Assembly: GCA_019671005.1 (NCBI GenBank)
Contig: CM033718.1
Coordinates: 19,472,014 to 19,536,013, forward strand
Direction: 5' to 3'
Origin: Hibiscus mutabilis
Taxonomy: Eukaryota > Streptophyta > Magnoliopsida > Malvales > Malvaceae
Length of the DNA: 64,000 bases
Positions 57,490-64,000 of this stretch are shown piece after piece. A program made the position numbers and the translations under genes. Every line of letters begins with the position of its first letter. Position 1 is the first letter of the stretch. The notes below the pieces were generated by a model. It did not search any database and was not told where the DNA came from. It saw nothing but the letters and a program-made list of their open reading frames with translations.

Positions 57490-58755
57490 GGCTTTGTTTG
57501 ATATAGACAAAAAAACAACAGGATAAAAAATTGGAAGATGAAAGAATAGAATAATGAAAAATATTATTTTATCGCTATTGTTTGGTACAATGGAAAAGTT
57601 AGAGTAAAGAAAATCAAACTTTAAAAATTATAATTTATTTTTAATTTTTATAATTTACTCTAATATTTTTAGTATGATATTTTTATTCAATTTAGTCCCT
57701 AAAATTTTTATTTAATTTGAAATTGACCCATATTTGTTTCTAATTTAATCTAATATTTTTAATATGATTTTGTTCTTGTTCAATTTAGTTCCTAAAATAA
57801 GTATTTAGTCCAAAAATGGCCCATATTTGTTAAGAATTTTTATAATTTAGTTCAATATTTTTAATATAGTTTTATTTTTGTTCACTTTAGTCCCTAAAAT
57901 ATTTATTTAATCCAAAATTGACCTCTATTTTTTATAATTTTTATATTTTAGTCTAATAATTGTACAATTTAATCTCGTGAGTTTGACAGTCAATGTAACA
58001 CCTAATACCTGGTCCAAACGAATTCGACCTGAATATCGAATGCTACAAATGGCCCATTTGGGGATTAAAACATATTAAAAAACAAGCATATTCGATTACA
58101 CGAAAATAAAATACCAACATGAAACTAAAGTAGAAACAATTAACTAAGTCACCTAAGAAAATAAACCTTTTAAACCTTCCATTTTTTCATCACTTTAATT
58201 TTCCATCATTCCAATTTTCTATCCTCTCTACCAAGCAAAGCCAAAAACATGCAAAACTTAAATATAAGTTTAATAAAAGTAAAAACATGTTATACTTCTG
58301 TTTTGCTAAAAAGAAGTTCAAATCAAAGTAAATTTAACCGAATCGAGGTTTAGAGACTAAAATGTAAAGAAATCATAAGTTGGATTAAAAGTTAAAAACT
58401 CAGTTTCAGGTCCATTTTAGAATCATTAATTCCAATTAGACTTAATGTTAAATTCGTGTTGAAATCGAATTTGAAATATATTGTTAATTGCAACAAAAAA
58501 AGTAATTTTTGGGAAATCAATATCATCATTCACATAGACCAAGTTTCAAGTTAACCGGATCTAAAAGCGAGTCATTACTTGCAATTATAAAATTTGCATA
58601 GAATATTATTTCTACAAGAGCATGAAAAACTACCCCTCTTATTTTTTTTTCCTTCTAATTTTTCACCCTACCAAACAACAGTTAAATTTATTTTTTTCAA
58701 TTATCTTTTCCCTCGATTATTCCTTCCACTTTTTCATCCAACCAAACAAAGTTTT
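57490..58755. repeat. Group of fold-back arms (GGCTTTGTTTGGT type)
   Basis: One arm on the plus strand starts at 57490 (GGCTTTGTTTGATA...GAAGATGAAAGAAT). Two similar arms on the minus strand lie at about 58175-58245 and 58650-58755. This looks like a small inverted-repeat transposon, possibly with a second copy. No protein is encoded; the ORFs at 58594-58822 are low-complexity. Confidence 0.4.
57994..58168 (-). repeat. End fragment of a gypsy LTR, minus strand
   Basis: TGTAACACCTAATACC on the plus strand is the complement of an LTR end in GGTGTTACA. Sequence resembling LTR interior follows to at least 58168 and perhaps further to 58640 around the fold-back arm. Confidence 0.4.
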
Positions 58756-59615
58756 AATTCCACATCATCCCATATGGCCCACAATGTTTGATTATGAATA
58801 CATGAATGTTAATACCTATTAATCGTTAGAATTTTGAATAGCGAGTTATCGACTGCTCAAATTATTATATGATAATTAAAGAATTTTTAATTTAATATAA
58901 AAGTATTAATGTAGAACAATTTTATTTTAATATTAAATATGGCCTCTTAAACCCCTTTCAATTTTAAAATAGGCAAATTGGCCCCTCCCTAAAAAATAGC
59001 AATTTATCTACAACTTTCCTAATATACTAGTGTGATTATATGGTAGTATTTGTTTATACTTTTTTAACCCTTTGACAACACACACCTTGCACACCAGGTG
59101 CTAACCCGAGTCTCCTATGATGAACATCATCATCTTTTCCGCTGGAGCCACACGTTGAGTTCAACTTATCTACAAATTTTGAAAGTGAATAATTAAGGAC
59201 AAATAATCACAACTTTAATGTTTTATACTATTTTACATAATTTTAATTGTCATAGTAACAAATTTATCCCTCAAAGTTTACGCATTATGTTAATTTGATC
59301 ATGATTTTAAAGAAATTCGAAACATAATTTACACATTGTGCAAATGCGAATGGCTAAATTTGTTGAATTTTATAGAACTAGAACTAAATTGACATGATGT
59401 ATGAACATTGATCGCTAAACTTATTATCATATCAATTAAAATTTTATAAAATTGATGAAAAACATTAACAAAGTGATTAATTATCTTTAGACTTAAGGGT
59501 ATTATAAGCCCTTAATTTAAAAAAAAAATCAATTAAGCCTTATTAATATTTTTGCACCCAATTAAGTCTCTAAACTAATAAATTAAATAAATTAAGCCTC
59601 TTGACCAATTAACAA
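58756..59615. other. AT-rich intergenic DNA
   Basis: No gene or clear element seen. It includes loose 'ggactaaattg'-type phrases on the minus strand common to old LTR remains. Confidence 0.4.
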
Positions 59616-61810
59616 TGTAACACCCCATACCGAATGGGTAGTTCGATCCGATCAGAGGTGTCACATTAGGGTCACAAAAGCGATACAGCATAAAAATCCA
59701 CATAAACATGTTTTTTCTCTTTAATTACATTTAAAATTGTAAAACAAAAATATGTTAAAAAATACCATTTCAAAAAATCTTTTAATCATGTAACAAAAAT
59801 TCGTAAATCATATTACAGACTTTGACATAAAATAAAACTGTAATCACTAATTTTTATCAGGCTTTATATATAATATTAGTTTAATTTTATTGTTATTGTT
59901 ATTATTATTAAGATTTAATAATTATTATCATTAGTGGTTAATACTATTACTAATATTATTATTACCAATTATTATTAATAGTAGTATTTAATTTTATTAT
60001 TATATTTTTTATTAAAATAAAATAACAGATCAAATATAACAACTCATTTTAATAATCAGTCCATTCCAAATTACGAACTCAACTCAATAATAATAATATT
60101 ATATATGGCCCATTCTAGTCCCAAACCTAATTGAAATCAGATAACCTAAACCCTAACCCTCATCTTTTTCTTCTACAGCCGCCCAATCTCCATTGTCAGA
60201 TCAAGATCTGATCTGACAGACCAGATGAAGGAAGAGATGACCGACCAGCTTCCCCACGTACGCGTGCAACACACCACCGGGACTACTCAGCTTCCTTCAC
60301 ACGCTCATTGTTTCATCTTTTCTGTCCACGTGGTGCAACCACCGGAGATATCGCTTTTGTACGATCACCGATTCTTCCAATCACCATCACATGCCAAAAT
60401 AATAAAAAAATAGAGAATATCAGATATCATCGTCATCTACAGTGTAACCATTTAATTTTTACTTGTTTTTATAAACAACAAATCAGATATAAGCAATGTA
60501 AAAAATCAATGTAATATCAAATTCGAATCAATACAAAAAAGATCGGGCGTCGATTAGACATCCAATTACACAAATTGCATTTTAGGGACTAAATTGCAAA
60601 TCTATAAAGTTATGAGGATTTAATTAAAATTTGAGTTACCAATCCTCAATTAATCAGATTACATGCTTGCTTGCCAAATTTCAGCTAAAAATGATAATCC
60701 AAACTCATACAATTGCATTCAAGAACACTAGGGACAAAAAATGAAAGAATTAGAAATTTCAGGAATCACCTTAACTAAATTAACAAAAGCCCATATCGAT
60801 ATTCGGAGAACCCGTACCTATACGGGGCTTCCTTAAACAGGGTCATATTGGTACGTGGACAAGGTGTATTGGTACACGGGATCGGTTGCAAAAAGTTGAT
60901 TTCTAGTAGCTAAAGCCTGTACCGATACGACCTTTGGTGTACCGATCCCAAGCCTAATTTCCAGCTTACCCGTACCGATACGAGGCCCCGCGTATCGGTA
61001 CGGCCTGACCCAAAATGCCTAATTTTTGTTGGTTTTTCATACAATCATAGATTCAAACATGCTTCACCAAGCCATATACATGTATTCCACTAAACTAAAT
61101 ATTAAACCATGCCAGAACATCAATGAAACATGATCAAAACATAGCAACATACTTCAATCATCATTCTAGAGACATGCTTCCTAAAAAACCAACCATCCAA
61201 AAACACGAAACATAAATCCACATCAAAACCAATCATATAAAGCCTCATACAACACCATAACAACATTACAAACTTGCACTAATAGGGAGTTTAGCCAATA
61301 ACCCTCCCTAACAACAATGAATCTCGTTGCCTTTATTACTACTAGTCTAGTTCAAAAATCATACTTTTAAGTTATTCAAGTCCTTGGATTTCCCCTCGCT
61401 TGCTCCCTGCCTTCAACCTTTAATTCTTTGTATTGATGGACAAAGAGAGCTTAAGCACACTAGGATTAGTGACGAGTGCTCAAAATACAACACCATCAAT
61501 GCATTTTAAACCGGTTTTAAACTCACAATGGATTCATCATTTAAAACAACTTTCAAAACATCATGCCTTAAAACTATGCACTTAACAATTCCAAGAACAT
61601 GCATATTAAACCATATGCAACATTTAGCATGGATCAACAACAAAATTCCCATTTGTAACCTCTCAATTTAAGCTTTCCCATGCATAACAACCCATATGTA
61701 CCTCACTGATTTTATAAGCAACATTCAAAACCATTTTCAATGACCATACATTAATAAGTATTCCTCATACTTACATGAATCATTTTTCAAATTCATTTTT
61801 AATGCCTCGG
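59616..61810 (-). repeat. Partial gypsy LTR, minus strand (arm 1 of an inverted pair)
   Basis: The plus strand begins TGTAACACCCC, the complement of an LTR end GGGGTGTTACA. On the minus strand the part from 61800 down to 61550 matches plus-strand 63325-64000, for example GATCCATGTAAGTATG, GCATATGGGTTGTTATG and GTTAAGTGC. It lacks the first about 1.4 kb of the LTR. No primer site follows the end, so it is a solo or 3' LTR. A perfect 13-bp hairpin lies at 60970-61003. Confidence 0.6.
59846..60550 (+). repeat. Possible Ogre-like LTR fragment nested in the minus LTR
   Basis: It has the same succession as the left part of C's right LTR: an ACTAATTTTTATCAGG entry, a long ATT/ATTATT-rich tract, GGCCCA-type words, then GATCAAGATCTGATC near 60200 and a GC-richer block to 60370. 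Its limits are uncertain. ORFs at 60225-60514 lie inside and show no known domain. Confidence 0.35.
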
Positions 61811-61978
61811 TTTTTGGCCTAGAAGTTTCTATGTTGATTAGACGGTCTGATGGATCAGGATTAGAGATTCGAGTGAGATTTAGGATTTAAATCGGAATAA
61901 ATATTTTTGGTGCGTGACAAATATCTAAAAATCATTACTTAATATATGGATATTTTGGGTAAAGTCAATTTTGGACAA

Positions 61979-64000
61979 TGGGATTTGGAAATTGGACATT
62001 TTGGCTAGTGACCAAAATATAAAGATTGAAAACTAGTTTTAGTGACTGTTTTGTAAAAGGATCAAAACTTTGAATCTTTAAGGAACTATTTTACCTAATG
62101 TTTTAATTTGAGTTTCCTCTTAATTGGGATTAATTTTAAATTGTTTTTAATTAAGGAAATTAAAGAGGAGTTAATTAAGAAAGGTGGTTATCTCCCTAAA
62201 AAAACTTTTGACTTAACTTCTTTTCTCAAGCTTTTCTCTCAATTTCTCTTTAGCCAAACACTCTTTTGACTTAACTTCTTTTCTCAAGCTTTTCTCTCAA
62301 ATTCTCTTTAGCCAAACACTTTCTTTGCATCAAAGATTTGAGGTAATGATCTTGATTTCTTAAACCTTTGATTTCTAATGGATTCTTCAATCTTGTTTTA
62401 CAAAATCTCATTGTCTTATTTTGTTTTTCAAAAGTAAAACATCCAATTGAGAGGAAATTCACTCATTAGAGGTTAGTTTCGTTCTTCTCCTCTAATGAAT
62501 GGTTCTTTATTTAAATTCACTATTATTTGGTCCTTTTTTAATGTTTTCTAATGAGTTTTATGATTTAATTATAGAAATTAGTTAAATCAAGGTTTAATAG
62601 ATGAGATTAAGTGATTTTCTTTTCAGATCTATTTTGTTGAGTTCTTGATTGATTATAATCATGATTTTGATGTTTTATAATGTTAATAAGTTGTTTTAAC
62701 ATTGAAATCCTGAAACTATGTGAATCTCTAATTTGTTAAGGTGCTAGTGTTGTGTTTTGGCAAGTTATGGGTGTTTAATGAATGCTGGAGGTATAAGGAA
62801 GATGTTAGGTTATTTTTGGTTGTCAATTGGAGTTAATTGATGGATTAAATCTTTAGGTTTTGGCTGGGTTAGGTGTGGAAGGTTTTTGAAGCTAATCTCG
62901 GTTATTGTGGAAGGGTTTTTGGATAGAGTTGTTGGGGATTAATGTTGCTGAGTCTTTGAATGTATTTTGATGCATTGAATCCCCTATTTTTTGTGTTTAA
63001 ATCAAGGGCGATTGATCCTCAAGCTTATGAAACCATTTTGGAAGCTTTGAAGGAGTAGTTCATATCGGCAAACGAGGCTTTGCTAAGGTCGGTGAGTAAG
63101 AATGTGGATTTCAGCTTTGAAATGGTTTAAAGGTTTTTGGGGGATTTTAAACTTAGCTTAAAATGCTGGTTTAAACTCAGAATTAAGTATGATGAGATTT
63201 CTCCCTCGGTCATGCTTTGGTGAAATTGTTTTATGCACTTGTTTTGAAATTACATGGTACCTATTGTTTATGCATGCTTGAAGTATGTTTTATACTGTTT
63301 TTGATCATATATTGATGATGGATACATTTGGAAAATGATCCATGTAAGTATGCGGAATACTTGTAATGCATGGTTTAATGCATTGAAAATGGTTTTGATG
63401 TTGCATATAAAAATAGTGAGGTACGTGGTTAATAATGAATTACATTGGCAAGTGATGTGGTTTAAAATGTTATCAAATATAATTGGCTGGTCATAGGATT
63501 GATAGCGCACTATAAAAAAGTCGCCTCGGGAGTTGAGGGGTTGCAAGGTAACGAAAACTCCACCATGAGTACCCTAATGGTTGAGGGGTTATATGGTACC
63601 GAAAACTCCCGTTAGTGGATTATGCATCTATAGATGATTGGGTTGTGATTGTACCCGGTTGTGATTGTACCTTGAATTTCGGTTGAGATGACATGAAGTG
63701 TTGAGAGAACACTTGTTGAATCCCATGTATCAGATGTAATATTTTATGAAATGAAACTTGGTTCATGATCACTTGAAAACCAATATAATTGATAATGTAT
63801 CACGTTGATGGATTATGTTGTATAATGGTGATTTATACATGTTTACTCTTTAAGCCTTGCATATGGGTTGTTATGAGTGGAAAAACTTAAATTAAGGTTT
63901 AGCAAATGAGATTTTTTTGTTGATTCATGATACATGTTGCATATGGTTTAATATGAATGTTTTGGAAATGTTAAGTGCGTGGTTTAGAAGGCATGATAAT
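61979..64000 (+). repeat. Gypsy LTR, plus strand, running off the window (arm 2)
   Basis: It begins around the 'ggcattttggctagtgaccaaaat'-like phrase at 61985-62020, which matches the start region of element A's LTR in style. Sequence continues to the window end without an LTR end. It contains a 58-base tandem duplication (62205-62320). The exact start is uncertain, and the last 675 bases are homologous to the minus LTR at 61550-61800. No coding gene was seen. Confidence 0.55.

Noticed and set aside
53711..59615. Search for host protein or tRNA genes
   Set aside because: No frame above background and no A/B-box and cloverleaf pattern could be recognised by eye.

Overview
This window is a heterochromatin-like block of plant nuclear DNA made almost entirely of nested LTR retrotransposons. 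Long Ty3/gypsy elements with 2.6-3.4 kb LTRs, a Tat/Ogre-type element with an extra upstream ORF and two RNase H domains, Ty1/copia remnants, and AT-rich DNA with no tRNA, rRNA or recognisable host gene all point to a repeat-rich eudicot. The recurring GTATCGGTAC-type motif in one LTR reminds me of Malvaceae repeats, but I cannot name a species. Every coding region found belongs to a retroelement and is broken by stops, frameshifts or lost catalytic residues.

Layout, left to right. (1) 1-2423 and 12459-13012 are two halves of one Ogre-like LTR (G). It is split by gypsy element A (2424-12458; LTRs 2424-5085 and 9755-12458; near-perfect target duplication GTGTC/GTATC). (2) 13013-13854 is a minus-strand Athila-type gag fragment, cut by gypsy element B (LTRs 13855-17079 and 21934-25289). 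(3) B's right LTR lacks its last ten bases and is fused to the 5'-truncated left LTR of element C (about 25290-42248), a Tat/Ogre-type element. C is laid out as LTR, tRNA-primer site, leader, ORF1, gag, protease, intron, RT, RNase H, archaeal-type RNase H, integrase, a 1.9 kb structured 3' UTR, and LTR. (4) 42259-44101 is a gypsy LTR end (F) abutting a minus-strand LTR-like fragment (H, 44102-44986). H lies in a minus-strand copia element (E). (5) E's gag is split by copia element D (about 45887-52758); the other half of E and its LTR are at 52759-53710. (6) 53711-59615 is AT-rich low-content DNA with fold-back elements and a telomere-like patch. (7) 59616-64000 holds two LTRs of one gypsy family in opposite orientation, the second running off the window.

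How it works together: each autonomous element once carried capsid (gag), protease, reverse transcriptase/RNase H and integrase between LTRs that supplied promoter and polyadenylation signals. None seen here looks competent. By eye, C's LTR pair is the most alike and so probably the youngest.

The strongest unusual signal is RNA-like structure in element C. There are about 18 short hairpins around a near-constant TATATAGGA loop with compensating stem changes (38491-39300). A pair of leader hairpins shares a constant ATATCGTT loop and has fully covarying stems (27381-27486). A set of CCC-loop-GGG hairpins has variable outer stems (37525-38160). A 72-bp inverted repeat encloses the primer-binding site. 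All folds were read by eye and need computational testing.
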